Notes: a model not told the origin generated them from the sequence alone. DNA of 64,000 bases from Tretioscincus oriximinensis (GCA_022410635.1 JAJVDF010000210.1:565216-629215); one strand, 5' to 3'; counted from the stretch's first letter, positions 34,111 through 45,645 are shown. Numbers and translations are program-made.

Positions 34111-34352
34111 AATTTATTTATTTGTACTTATATTCCGCCCTATACCCGGAGGTCTCAGGGCAGACAACCGAACGGTAGTGCACATAGCTTTCGTGCAAAA
34201 CAGACACCCCGGTGAAGTAGGTGGGGTTGAGAGAGTTCTAAAGAACTGTGACTAACACAAGGTCACCCAGTTGGCTTTCATGGAGGAGTGGGGAATCGAA
34301 CCAGGAGACTACCAGATTAGAATCCAACACTCTAACCACTACACCAAACTGG
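34111..34352 (-). mobile_element. SINE family 1, full length
   Basis: Antisense tail AATTTATTTATTTGTACTTA with CCGCCCTATACCCGGAGGTC, then the body and the head. The B box is seen as GGAATCGAACC and the A box region as CACTACACCAAACT. Confidence 0.85.
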
Positions 34353-34433
34353 TTCTCTAGTTGTACTTCTGCCTGTTTTTTTTACTTCTTTTTTCATAAT
34401 GACAAGTTCTTACTATAAAAACAGGGATACCCA

Positions 34434-34770
34434 GCTACTTCACAAAGCTGGCAACAGCAGCAGCAGGAGGAGGAGCCCAAATGTGGAAAATGTGAAACAG
34501 AGCTGTTATGCTTTCTGCAGGGCCTGCTGGGAAGTGCAGCCCAAGCAGCCTTCTGCCCAGCCTTTGTGGGGCCCTGCCCTGTGGACTACAGCTCCCAGCC
34601 TGCACCACAGCTAGCCCAGGAGTGAGGAAGCCTCTTTAACAAATATGCCCAGTCCCGCCTCCAGGAAACATTTTTGCTGCTTACAGGAAGTTGGCTGGGG
34701 GATCCATCTATAGAAGTTGTATGAAGAATGCAAATAAATCAGACTGAAACAAACATTAATTGTTTCTTTA
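34434..34770 (+). mobile_element. GC-richer LTR-like block
   Basis: Has CTGCTGGGAAGTGCAGC (34524-34540) and GGACTACAGCTCCCAGC (34583-34599), then AAATAAAT near 34731 with a T-rich end. A polyadenylation-type signal with a U5-like end suggests an LTR, but clear TG...CA ends and a target duplication were not found. Confidence 0.3.
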
Positions 34771-35159
34771 TCTGCACGTTTTATATGATTGCTATATGAT
34801 TTGGAGTTTGTACTGTTAACGTTTGGAAGGTCATACCATTTTCATTTGACATCATATAGTTTCTAACAAGTTTGTAACTTTGAATGTCTGGATTTTTTTT
34901 CTCCAGAGGAACCTTTATTAGTACATTTTATTTTCTTCATCGCCCTTTGCACTATCCCCCTTCTTGGTTATACGAATAAAACGGTGACATATCCTGAAAA
35001 TCGTGCTAAAGTTCTTTAATTTTTTAAAGTGCCTTTTTAAAAAATAAGAGTAGATAACATTTTGGTGAAGGGCAAAACAGCAAAGAAACAATGAAAAACA
35101 AGGATACCAGTGTTGTCTATTGCCATCATATAGCAGTGTTCTGTCTCTACAATTTTGTT

Positions 35160-35225
35160 TACTTAAAATATTTACATACCACTTCCTTGATTAAATAAAA
35201 GGTCTTAAAGCAGATTACAAAAACA
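35160..35225 (-). mobile_element. SINE/LINE tail fragment
   Basis: ATTTACATACCACTTCCTTG followed by AAAGGTCTTAAAGCAGATTACA resembles the antisense of a SINE 3' end. Strongly diverged. Confidence 0.35.
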
Positions 35226-35229
35226 CGAA

Positions 35230-37840
35230 AACATTTTTTAAAAGGTTTAAAGGAGTCTAAAAGAGGAACAAATAGTTACTAAAAAAGATGAGTGACCTTG
35301 TTTTAAAGAATTAAAAACAAATGGATGCAAAACAATTCCATTATGCACAAATGTCTTAATCTTTCAACCCTGATGATGTGGGTCAGAAGGAAATATATAC
35401 AAAATTTGTGCAACTTCCTCCACAACTGGCAATAATTTGGGAACACCAGTTTCAATTATGTAACAATGATTTTTTTCAGAAACATGGATGTAATTCCACC
35501 TTGACTCACGTGTCTTATTTACAGGCTTCTACTTATATCCTTAAAATCTATACAATGCATTTTTCTCCTAGAGGCATAAATCTGAATTAAGCTGGAAATT
35601 CACTTTATTTGCAGATTTATTATATTTGAAGTTTTCCCACTGGTGACTTTCCACTTGCTTTAGGACTCCACCCAGAGTTGGAAGCTGCACGAGAATCCCA
35701 TGCAGTTTGTGAGATCGTGTACCCTTGCACAAGGTCTGGGATCTTGTGCAGGGGTATACCAGAAAATCCCACTTAACCTGGGGTCAGCCATATTACCAGA
35801 AGTGACATCATTTTGATGGCACTTTCAGTATTTACTTNTGGGGTAATGGCACCCAGAGTGATGTCACTTCCTGTTGCATCCAGAAGTGACATCATAAAAT
35901 ATTCAGCACACAGTTTGCGCATGTGAGATAACCCAGAGCTGCACCAGATTTTCAGGCTTCCGGGGGCTCCCGTCACTGACTCTAACAACCATTTTGCCTC
36001 CACGTCTCAAAAATTATCATGGCAGGGCCAGCTGTAGGCCAAAGTCTGTCATTGGATATTACCCAAAATTAATAGAATCACATCAGTCATTTTCAATGCA
36101 CATCCATGAAGATGACAGGTAAATAACACTTTTTCTCCTTGGAAGTAGCAGCAAAACTTTGGTTCCCTGCCCTTTACTCCCCCCATGCCTGATCTGGGAT
36201 ATTTTATCTGGGTTAGGAATAGTCTCTGCTATATGTATCATAAGTATATATAGATCTTGTCTACCTAAAGTCTTTTCTTACACTCACATTTTCGTATTTC
36301 GGACCATCTATGCAACAGCATTGATCCAAACAGACTTTATTTTGAAACATATCTTAAAATAGGGGTGTCATCTACATGCTAGTGCAGGCTATAGCAGGTT
36401 TTGAATGGGGCTTCCATAGCCTACACTGGCATGTAGACATTTATTTCAAAATATATCACAAAATACAGCAAGTGCAGACAGGCATGCTTTCTATAATACC
36501 TTTGTATTCCAGACTATGTTTGGCTGATGAACTAGTAGGCTTGATATCCAAATGAGTTTTTTTTATTATTATTATTTCACTCTATAACCAGGCAAGGCAA
36601 ATCTACAGGTTACTTTGATCAGGCGTACCTTTTGTCATACTGAAACACCCAACTTATGATTGTCAAGAAGCGTATGAAATCACCTTGATGGAGACTCTTG
36701 GGAGCCAATCAGGTAAGCAGATATATTACAGGTAAGTGGAGATATTACAGGTAATCTGGTGTCACTTTTGGATTTTTCACAATAGTGTTGCAACTCATTT
36801 TTTATACATTGCAACCAGCCATACAATGGGTGTGTTTAGGAATCCTGTAGCAGTGCCAAGAGGATCATGGAGTTTACCTTATATCTAGAGGCAGCCTAAG
36901 ATTTGCTGTCCTAAGCTCATTGGAAGAAAGATGAGTCATTAGTGGATAACAAAATTCCTGTCTGACTCTGCTAACCATATTCTTAGATATGAACCGGAAC
37001 AATTCTTTTTTCCCCCTTCTATACAATATGCATGGCCCCATAAATCACCCGTCTCCTTTTCTTGCTTGTAAATGTCATAGGAAGTTTACCCTATTGCTAT
37101 GGAATCATTGCCCACTCCTTGCCTACATATGATAAGTCTAGTGGCTAGCATTCCAGACAGTGCAGTCACTCTGGGCTGCAATATATTTTCACCTTTGTCT
37201 CAGATCCCTTGGGGTTCTTGACTGGCTATTATGTCTCTAGTACAACCTCTGAGCTGACTAAACCTGAGAAACAGGTGAGTGCTCTGAAGTACATCCGGGA
37301 ATGACATCAGCGACGTCTGTGCCCATTCATTGCCTTTATTACTCACATTATGTTAATTCACTAAATTACTTTGATTAAGATCTCTTCATCTAGTAGACAA
37401 AGAGGGTGTTCTGTCGGTGGACAACACGTCAGTGGGTAGTATCTTACAGGAAATGTCGTGAAGGATGAAACTATGCAACAGATAAGATTACAGCAGATCT
37501 TTGATTTTACAGAATGACTTGATACATCCAATTTACAAAAGCTTCTTTAGGAGCAGGAACTGAGACACCNTATTAGGAGTTATTTAGCATGGAAATTCTC
37601 ATGTTGGGGCAGACGCAAAACTTCANCAAAATTGCAGAAGATACTTAACTATCATTGTCTGTGGGTCATTTGCAACCATGGCATTAAGGGCATTAAGAGT
37701 AATGATTAAAGCTGGCATTTGTCATTCCCTGGAGGAACAAAAAGGATTCAGGGCAATGTTGAGTAAAGACAATTTAGATGAATCAAAAAAGATAATTTAC
37801 TATACTGTGTTACGAGCAGAGAGAGACTAGAAAAGGGGCA
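35230..37840. other. mostly unassigned, with CRE-like sites and a family E foldback
   Basis: 35640-36010 is a block with three TGACATCA/TGATGTCA octamers. 36368-36442 is a family E foldback (CTACATGCTAGTGCAGGCTAT and its complement). The rest shows no repeat or gene that I recognise. Confidence 0.5.
36368..36442. mobile_element. family E foldback
   Basis: CATCTACATGCTAGTGCAGG and CACTGGCATGTAGACAT are imperfect inverted repeats around a 20 bp centre. Related blocks are at 8075-8125, 23255-23325, 52565-52690 and 56640-56735. Confidence 0.45.
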
Positions 37841-37844
37841 GGCA

Positions 37845-37923
37845 TGCCCTATTTTTAGTTGTTCTATTTTAATCTATTTTATTGATAAGGTGGAATATAA
37901 ATGCAAGTAAATAAATAGATAGA
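37845..37923 (+). mobile_element. LINE tail fragment
   Basis: Ends GGTGGAATATAAATGCAAGTAAATAAATAGATAG after a T-rich stretch, as in the (AAAT)n LINE. Short and diverged. Confidence 0.35.
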
Positions 37924-37992
37924 TAAAAATGTATTCTAAGTGTTAACCTTAATCTCTAAGGTACTCCTAAATGACTTGAGTCTCAAATCATT

Positions 37993-38142
37993 TGCACCTC
38001 TTTTAATCTNTCCTTTGNTTGAAGAAATGTTATTGCTCTTCCCACTTCTAGATACTGTTTTATACTGTTTTTAATGTCAATTTTGTACTATTGTTTTTAT
38101 TGTTGACCACCCTGAGACCTTTTGGTATAAATAAATAAATAC
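37993..38142 (+). mobile_element. (AAAT)n-tailed LINE 3' end
   Basis: GCACCTCTTTTAATCT, GAAGAAATGTTATTGCTC, TTTAGATACTGTTTT-like text, CACCCTGAGACCTTTTGG and the AAATAAATAAAT tail align with 43.62-43.81 kb and 51.05-51.22 kb. Confidence 0.75.
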
Positions 38143-38174
38143 AGGACCATCTTTCTACATATCAGCCTTCCTGG

Positions 38175-38411
38175 AAGAAGCAGAGTTGGTTTTTATAACC
38201 TGCTTTTCTCAACCCGAAAGGAAATCAAAGCAGCTTATATAATCATAAGTTCTTCTCTTCACAGTAGACACTGTATAAAGTAGGTAGGGCTGAGAGAGCT
38301 GTGAAAAATTGTGACTAGCCCAAAGCTACCCGCCTGGATTTTCTGGAGGACTACAGAATCGAACTGGGAGACTTCCAGATAAGAGGCTAACCACTACACC
38401 AGACTGGCTCT
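38175..38411 (-). mobile_element. chimeric SINE: family 1 head with family 2 tail
   Basis: Read on the minus strand, it starts with the family 1 head (GTGTAGTGGTTAGCC...) and body (TGGGCTAGTCACAATTT). It ends with the family 2 tail (AAAGCAGGTTATAAAAACCA) instead of the family 1 (AAAT)n tail. Confidence 0.65.
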
Positions 38412-38414
38412 AAA

Positions 38415-39470
38415 AGTGGGTTTGGCATTGACTATTTTAAGGTGGTAAACCAGTCACCTTCTGTTTCCACGTTGCGTACATTACCACTGAGCTACAGTNG
38501 TATCACTATTTAAAAAGTAACAAAGAGTGTGGGAAACCAGGATAGGATCATCTTAGATTATCCATTCTGAAAATCATTGAATATGTTTGTATATACCTTG
38601 ACGAGCTTTCTCTCCTTGTTATTGTCTTCATCATGCTTATTTTGCATTTGCTTTAACTGTTTTTGCCTGTCCTAAGATGAGTAAAATAAACAAATGACAA
38701 TGTCATAGATAATAAATTCAAAGAAATGGAATCTGCAACTGAAGGTCAACTTACATATAACGTCCATGATTAACAATAAAAAGGCGTTATGAGTAAGCAG
38801 TTATACTGAAGTCTTTGATAAAGTGAAACTTTGAGAATATGTAGGATTAAGTGACAGTCAGCTGATAGTTTGTTCTAATGAATCACTCGCATTTGGAAAA
38901 TATTTGCAGAACTGCTAGCTGGATATGTCTGTCTCAGTGACAAGTTGTAGAATATACTTGATTTAAAAGTTAACGTTTTCTTTTAATGAATTGATTTTCC
39001 TTTCTAAGCCTCTCAGTTATTAATAACATCACTTTAAAAGAAGTTCTGCCCTTGGTAGAAACAGTTAACCAACCTTTACGANTCGCAGATGCCTTTCAAC
39101 ATCTGAATCTTGTGTACAATTGTTGACTTTGGAATATTTCAATACAGAATTAGTATTTATAAAATGTTTTATACAAATTTTGCCAAAAGCATGAGATATA
39201 GAATTCTCATGATGTTATCATGCGTCTTGTGATTTTTTTATTTTAAAAAAACAAACAAAAAAACCCAGCAAGATAAGTCATCGACATCATAAGACTGAAG
39301 GACACAATGACAAGATACAACGGCTCTGCCTTTGGAGTAACTAGCAAATAAAAGAGAGTCCTGCAAATATTATGTGTAAGTTGGGGAAAGCAGAAAAAGA
39401 GAAATAAGAGACTCAAATAAAGATACCGTCTGATAGAACATGCAGCTAAGCACTCAACCAAAGTACACCA
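38415..39470. other. unassigned AT-rich stretch
   Basis: No repeat family, exon or RNA gene was recognised. Confidence 0.5.
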
Positions 39471-39538
39471 TGCCCACAAAAACACTCCTTGATGTACTTT
39501 TTAACTATTTTATAAACCAAGGAGTGTTTTTGTGGGCA
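39471..39538. repeat. perfect 21 bp hairpin
   Basis: TGCCCACAAAAACACTCCTTG at 39471-39491 and its exact reverse complement at 39518-39538, with a 26 nt loop. There is no tail or flanking duplication that places it in a family. Confidence 0.9.
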
Positions 39539-39554
39539 CCCCATATTTCTATAC

Positions 39555-39985
39555 ATTTATTTATTTAAAATGATTTGTATCCTGCCTTTCATCATTGTCC
39601 CAGGGTTCGTAACAAAAGATCAAGAAAATAAATAATAATTAAAGAAAATTAAACCTTTCCTCCAATCCACCTACCCTCCCTGGAAGGACAGAATACAGAG
39701 GGAACTAATAGTCAAAAGACTGGGTGAAGAGGTAATGTTTTTTACATAATGTGAGCCTCTAGACAGAATGAGGAGGTTCCAGATGTTGGGGCCCTCCACA
39801 GAGATGGCTCTCCTATGTGCCCCTATTCCTTCCATCTCTGCAAGAAGAAGTACCAGAAGGCCTTCTTAAGATCTTAATGCATTGGCAGGTATATATGGGA
39901 AAGACTTCAGATAGCCATGGCTCTTATGTTATAGACTCTTAAGCTCAAAGCAAGCAAGGTTTTCAACTGGATCCTTGTTCTGTTT
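39555..39985 (-). mobile_element. (AAAT)n-tailed LINE, antisense
   Basis: ATTTATTTATTTAAAATG is the antisense tail. GAGGAGGTTCCAGATGTTGG and CCTCCACAGAGATGGCTC are the antisense of the conserved coding block. GGCAGGTATATATGGGAAAGAC lies in the same order as in other squamate copies. Strongly decayed. Confidence 0.55.
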
Positions 39986-39999
39986 TTGGTCCTTTGTGT

Positions 40000-42270
40000 A
40001 CGTATTTATGATTTATGATACAAATTAAGAATCTCTGTATTCAGCTTTTAGGATCTGTGAAATCACATCAACTACTGGATGGAATATAATGTCAATCAGG
40101 GTGGCTTTGGTCAATTATCAAAAGACCTCAACATGAAGATCTTCTGGTGAACCAACACAAGTCCACCTATTTGTGATCCATTTCANCAGTGCACCAAGGC
40201 ATGGCACAGAAACTAGTTTTCCAGTGGTTTCAAAGCTAGGAACATTTTTTCAGCACTCAGAGCCTTGTCTCAATACTCGTTCAAGATTTGAGGTGGAAGG
40301 GACTTCCAGACAGGCAGTGACTCCTAGCAGGGTACTTCTGATGTTAATAATATAAAATTGGGTTGCCTGAAGACACATGGGTAGTGGATTAATGGAAAAC
40401 CCAACAATAACATCAGGTCTCCGTGATAGTCCCACTTAGCTTTATTTCTGGTGATAAACATTTGTGATTGGCCCACTGGAGGCTTCTTGGAGTGAACCAT
40501 GTATTTGAAAAGCAATAAAACAAATGAGTGTTTGGCTCAAGTAATCTCCTGGAAGCCTATCACAATGCTGATTTCCAGATACATAGGTAAGCAGGGTTTT
40601 GCTGCTTGATTCTTTTGCAGTAGCTAAGAGTTAATCATGAGATCTTATTTACATCTCTCATTGCTCCTTATGATTGGATACAGTTATGTATTGATACTGT
40701 TTTTCAGGTGCCCCATCACATGTCAATGCTTGCTTAAGCATTTGTTCACATTGCTGACATTGAGGAGCCTGGCTCCATACTGCAAAAGCTGGTGAAGCAG
40801 AGAAATGTAACTCTGATATGGTTTTTGTTATTGTTATTGTTGTTGTAATTTTAAAACCTCATGCCATCCTGTGGCAGATCAGTCCAAACACCACACAATT
40901 TATCAGGACATATTTCACAATTTGTGCTAAATGTCATAAGTTTACAGGAAGGTAGTACAGGCAACCGGGACATTAGGTTGCAAAGACTGTTCCAAATAAA
41001 TCTGACGTCATTCTTTTCTTCCAGGTAAACAGGTCAGACTGCAATTTTGAAGAATAAAGAGCACAGAGTCTGAATTTTTATTACAGGAGTCCTGTTGCCA
41101 TCTGGCAACCTTCCCAAACAGCCTCTTTTCATCTATGACATGTATAGAAATGGGATTCCCTGGACATTAAGTGTGGTTATTCAGAGACAGTTTACGTAAT
41201 CTTTTTTCATCTGTTACACTCAGTCTGCCTGAACCATCTTCCAGAGTGTGTTGATAGCTTACAATGCATATTCCAGAGAATCCAAAATTTTCTCTAATGG
41301 CCATTACTGAATGCATGTCTCTAATTATTCACAAGTACCAGTCAATAACTGAATGCCCTTTACAAGTTTGCCCTTCTTTGTCCGACAAGCTTGGATTGGG
41401 AGTCTGAGTCTTCCCTTCATTGAGAAGTTCTGACTTACCCATCTTCTTCTGCAGTGCTGTTGGCAGACATTGGTAGACCAAGATTTAGAAACACATCCTT
41501 GAAGGGGCATGGGGACCATTTCGCACAACAGCTTGCCCCTCTCCATGAAAATTCTAAACTAGAAAAGGTTGGTAAGAGGTGGGATGAGAATGCTGAGAAG
41601 AGTCACCCATCTATGGCACCACTGACCTACTATGGTAGATTGCATCTTCTCTCCCAATGCCATCCCTGATGTAAATCCAATGGCTCTGTCGGATGCAGCA
41701 TTACTAACAGGCATTTTAGACTGAGGACCTTTCTGCACTTACCAGTCCATAACTAAACCAATAGATCTATCCCATCCAGTCCATTATTTTGCATTATGGA
41801 AATGTATGGCCTGGAACAACTCCATGCAATACTGACATCTACCAGTAATCCTGATTATGGCCTTCCTGAACACATTTGTGCTCTGCCCAGTGCAGACGAA
41901 ACATGCAGAGGCAGTGGTTTGGGTTTCACACATCTGCTCTAATGTGTGGATTAATGTGGTCTAGTAGTCAACTACAGAGGATCACATGTATGTGCAAAAA
42001 GGACCTGAGTCTCCCTCCTCTATGGCATTCATCTTAGGTCTTTCTTCATAAAGCCATTAATATTCACTGGTGTCTTGGATCTCATATCCATGATGCAACT
42101 AAATTTATATTGGTGATCTGGACCTCCATGGATGTCTATTCCACAAATGGCAATTGCTTCTATATAAAGGTTTTGCACTGCATGGTGTTTTTCAAGAACT
42201 AAATGACAGCATTCCCCAAGAAATAATGATACTGCATGAGCGTCTCTCAGATCCAAAGTAAATAAGAAAG
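40000..42270. other. unassigned stretch
   Basis: No known domain in any frame. The open frames on both strands at 40173-40515 and 41325-41669 overlap and look like chance. The minus-strand frame of 167 residues at 42029-42532 crosses a SINE and is rejected as a gene. Confidence 0.5.
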
Positions 42271-42277
42271 GCCAATG

Positions 42278-42475
42278 GAGCCAATATGGTCTAGCAGTGT
42301 CAGGCTCATATCTGAAGTCTCCCAGTTTGATTCTGCGTTCCTCCATGAAGCCAGGGACAGTCAGAGTTTTTGAAGCTCTCTCAGCCCCACCCACTTCACA
42401 AGCTGATTTTTGTGAAGAGATGAACAGGTTACGCAAGATACTTTGAGATTCAGAAAAGAAAGGTACAAAAACTGA
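42278..42475 (+). mobile_element. chimeric SINE, diverged
   Basis: Head (GGAGCCAATATGGTCTAGCAG), B-box-like CAGTTTGATTCTG, body CCATGAAGCCAGGGACAGTCAG, then a family 2-like tail (ACTTTGAGATTCAGAAAAG...GTACAAAAACTGAC). Confidence 0.6.
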
Positions 42476-42984
42476 CTTTTCAACTTCTTCTTTTTCTATA
42501 TAGTCAGGCATCCTCACTGAAACTCTGAGCAAGCTAATATATATATTATTCTGTTGAAAGCCTGTGAGATTATTTATTTCTTACAGAAAAGAAAACATTA
42601 CATCCTTATGCACTGATCAAATCTGACATCATTCTTTGATGTCTCATTTTACAATCCTAATTATGTCACATTCAGGACTGAAGCCCATATTACCTCACCT
42701 TAGATACTCCAGTGTAGTTAAATTCAAAATAAAAACCAGGGCTCACCCTCTGGAAAATTAAACTGATAAAGCAAAACTATAATTAGCAATGTTACATTTA
42801 TCTATGCATGTATTTAACACGTTGTAAGAAGCTTTTTTAAAAAATCTGATCAGTCAGGCCAGTGGTCCAGTTAGTCTAGTATCCTGCCATTTTTTTTCCA
42901 AAGATTTTTTTTTATATAAACACATAAAACAAAACATACCAATATACACAAAAATGTAGCCTGCTCTTAAAATTGCCAAACACA

Positions 42985-43090
42985 TCTAGAAAGAGGTCTC
43001 ATAGCACTTTAGGGATGAAAAGGAAATAGCATAGGGTGCATGAACATTTGTAGACAAGTCTGCTTCTTCGAAAGCTCATGCCTTCTATCA
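42985..43090. mobile_element. family C half-element
   Basis: AGAGGTCTCATAGCACTTTAGG, then TTGTAGACAAGTCTGCTTCTTC and AAAGCTCATGCC, the family C order. Confidence 0.55.
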
Positions 43091-43371
43091 TATTTATTAA
43101 TAGTTAAACCACAGAGTTCACAGGTATAAAGCCATGGGAGGGGCGAGGGTAAGCTCAAAAGAAAAAAAAACATTTGGAAGAAGTCTGAGTGAAAAGAACT
43201 GATAGCTACCAGGGCCACCAGCTTCTGAAAACTTTCTCTTCTATATAGTAATGTTGTACAAGTTATGACTGAAGCCAATTAAGCTGGTGGTTCATAGTAG
43301 TGAATATCATTGTTCAAATATTTTATTTATGTATTTATATTTATATTAATTTACACTTCTATCCATCCTAT

Positions 43372-43810
43372 ACCCCCTACACTGGCTGCCAATCCACTAC
43401 CAAGCCCAATTCAACTTATAAGGTCCTAAATAACTTGGGCCCCAAATATCTAAAGGAATCTCCCATACCAACCTGCCCATGTCTTAAGATCAGCAGTAGA
43501 GGGCTTTGTGGCTATACCACCCCTCTCAACAGCAAATAAAGTGAGAACCCAGGGTAGAACCCTCTCGGTGGTTGCCCCCAGTCTAGGGAGTAGTCTCCCC
43601 CTCATGGTGCATCAGTTATCATTGTTATATTCTTTACAAGAACTTTGAAGGCGCACCTCTTTTGCCTGGCCTTTGGTTGAAGAAATGTTGTTTTACTTCC
43701 AACTTTTAGATATTGTTTTTAATGTTAATTTAGTACTGTTGTTTTTTATTGTTGGCTGCCCTGAGAACTTTGGGTATAGGGCAAGGTCTAGATATAAATA
43801 AATAAATAAA
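43372..43810 (+). mobile_element. (AAAT)n-tailed LINE 3' end
   Basis: Opens with the CACTGGCTGCCAATCCACTAC block (HWLP-type motif of the RT carboxy region), followed by a decayed frame with NNLGPKYLKES. Then comes the GGTTGCCCCCAGTCTAGGGAG block, and the 3' UTR ends CCCTGAGAACTTTGGGTATAGG and (AAAT)n. The last 60 bp match the tail of SINE family 1. Confidence 0.75.
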
Positions 43811-43862
43811 AATAATAAAAAATACCCAAAGGTCTCAGAGTGGTTAACAACAATAAAAACAA
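43811..43862 (-). mobile_element. SINE/LINE tail fragment, antisense
   Basis: ACCCAAAGGTCTCAGAGTGG directly follows the tail of the plus-strand LINE, giving tail-to-tail fragments. Confidence 0.5.
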
Positions 43863-43885
43863 GATACACAATTGACATACTAAGA

Positions 43886-44170
43886 AGAACTGGATTTTTA
43901 TACCCTGTTTTACTCACCCGAAGGGACTCAAAGCGCCTTACAAACTATTTTTCTCCCAAAGGCTTACATTCTGTCTTCGTCACCACGTTATGGTGGAACT
44001 CATTTAATCTAATTACAATGCTAAGTCCAGTAGGGGGCACTCACCCTTCTCCACGGCTGACACAGGGCTTCAAGAATGGCCTCTCTATTGAAAGATGGTT
44101 CCTTAATCTCCGCACCACCGTGCATCAACAGTGGCTTAAAGTCGGGAAGGGAACGTTGTTCTCAAGCCGA
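43886..44170 (-). mobile_element. SINE family 2, near full length
   Basis: Antisense GGATTTTTATACCCTGTTTT and CGAAGGGACTCAAAGCGCC (3' end), then the body with AGTAGGGGGCACTCACCC, and the degraded head near 44080-44170. Confidence 0.7.
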
Positions 44171-44174
44171 ATGC

Positions 44175-45265
44175 CAGGATAAAGAGGTGTGCATACAAAG
44201 ATTTTCTGAATGTATACAATGAAGATATTTGACTGCACACATTCATATACTGCGTGAAGGCATACTTCTTTTAATCTGCCCCAATTGTTCCAGGATTCAG
44301 CTAATTACACGGCCCCTAATTCTAGAATTTTAGGAAAGTGGACAATATACTTACTTAGTTCCTCCCCCCCACCCACAACATACTTGCACTTATTTAAGAT
44401 AACAAAATATATTTCTCTCCTTTTGTAATGCATTACCAACTCTGCATGGCATCTCTCCCACATACCTTCTTCATTCAGTTTTAATATTAGCAAGAATTCT
44501 TAATATGTCTCTGCCCACTGCTCCAAGTGCTGAAGTTGGCTTAATGTACCCTTTGCCTACAAGGAATAATTGAAAGACTTTTGTTTGCACTTTAATTAGC
44601 ACAATAGAATTATATTATTGCAATGCAAATAGAGAGGAAGAAAGGAGGGGTTGGGAGAGACAGAGAAAGGAAAGAATGACATTTCCTTTCTGTTCAGCCG
44701 TCTGTGGAAAGGAGCTCTCTGTCTCCTGTTTTTTTCTTTTCTTTTTTTTTTAAATCTAGGCTGGAGAATACCCAGGAGGACTTGGAAACACACTGCCTCC
44801 TTTCAAAAGCAAAAGCAATGTCTTTGCCATGACATCATCTTCCCACTCCCTGTTAACTAAGTACTCACCGTTCCCTGAACTAGAGTNAGAGGATTCCAAG
44901 TGCCAAAGGTCTTACGTTGTAGTTTCAGTCCTGGATCATAATTGAAACGGAATGACAAAGAGAAATACACAGAAGTATGTTTGTAATCCAGACTCAATCA
45001 AGTTGGATACANGTATATGAGTAAATCTACAGATTTGCAGACTGCCTTCTGTCTCACACATTTGGTATTGCTGATTTTTCTTTCAGTGAACTACATTTTG
45101 CAGTAAGGCCTGAATCAGGGACCAACTGAATGCAATCTAAAGAGAGAGGCTATATCTACCCAGACCTCCTTTGTTCTGGAATTTCCTGATAATGCACCCT
45201 ATTTATACATTTACTCTATACAGGCATCCACATTATTATGTAGTTTTCAGCATCCGGTTAAAACT
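44175..45265. other. unassigned stretch
   Basis: No family was recognised. A T-rich run lies near 44730-44755. Confidence 0.5.
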
Positions 45266-45267
45266 AG

Positions 45268-45535
45268 GCACGAATGATCTTTCAAACCACAGATCCATTC
45301 TCAAAGCTCTGGGTGAGCCGTGTAGAGGGGTGAGCCCCCTCTACTGGCTTCAGCTCTAGCCAACTCAGATATTCAAAAGAACGTGGATTTGCAATTTACG
45401 TTTAAAGTAGGTTCATGAGTACCACCACTAATCTGGTGGGGAAGGTAGAATAGATGTAAACCTTCAGGTGAAAATTAATCTTGTAANCTATGTGTCCCTT
45501 CAGAGGTGAGGTATAAAAACCAGATTATTATTCCT
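45268..45535 (+). mobile_element. SINE family 2
   Basis: CATTCTCAAAGCTCTGGG (B-box region), GAGGGGTGAGCCCCCTCTACTG, CTAATCTGGTGGGGAAGGTAG, and the 3' end CCTTCAGAGGTGAGGTATAAAAACC. Confidence 0.75.
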
Positions 45536-45645
45536 CTAACTTACCTTTTTATCTGAATCTTTGATTCTTGGCTCTCTCTGGATTTGCCATTGTTGCAGAT
45601 TCCAGGATCTTTTGGTGAAGGAAAGGATATATGCATTTCTAAAAT

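Larger units (their letters stand above)
33976..34882. mobile_element. inverted-repeat structure with inserts
   Basis: 33976-34058 and about 34790-34882 are imperfect inverted repeats (shared TTCTAACAAGTTTGT and TACCATTTTC-GTTTGA type blocks). The space between holds a SINE (34111-34352) and a GC-richer LTR-like block (34434-34770). The simplest reading is an old palindromic DNA element whose centre received later insertions. Confidence 0.45.

Noticed and set aside
42029..42532. 167-residue open frame on the minus strand
   Set aside because: About a third of it is the antisense of a SINE (42278-42475), and the remainder has no recognisable motif.
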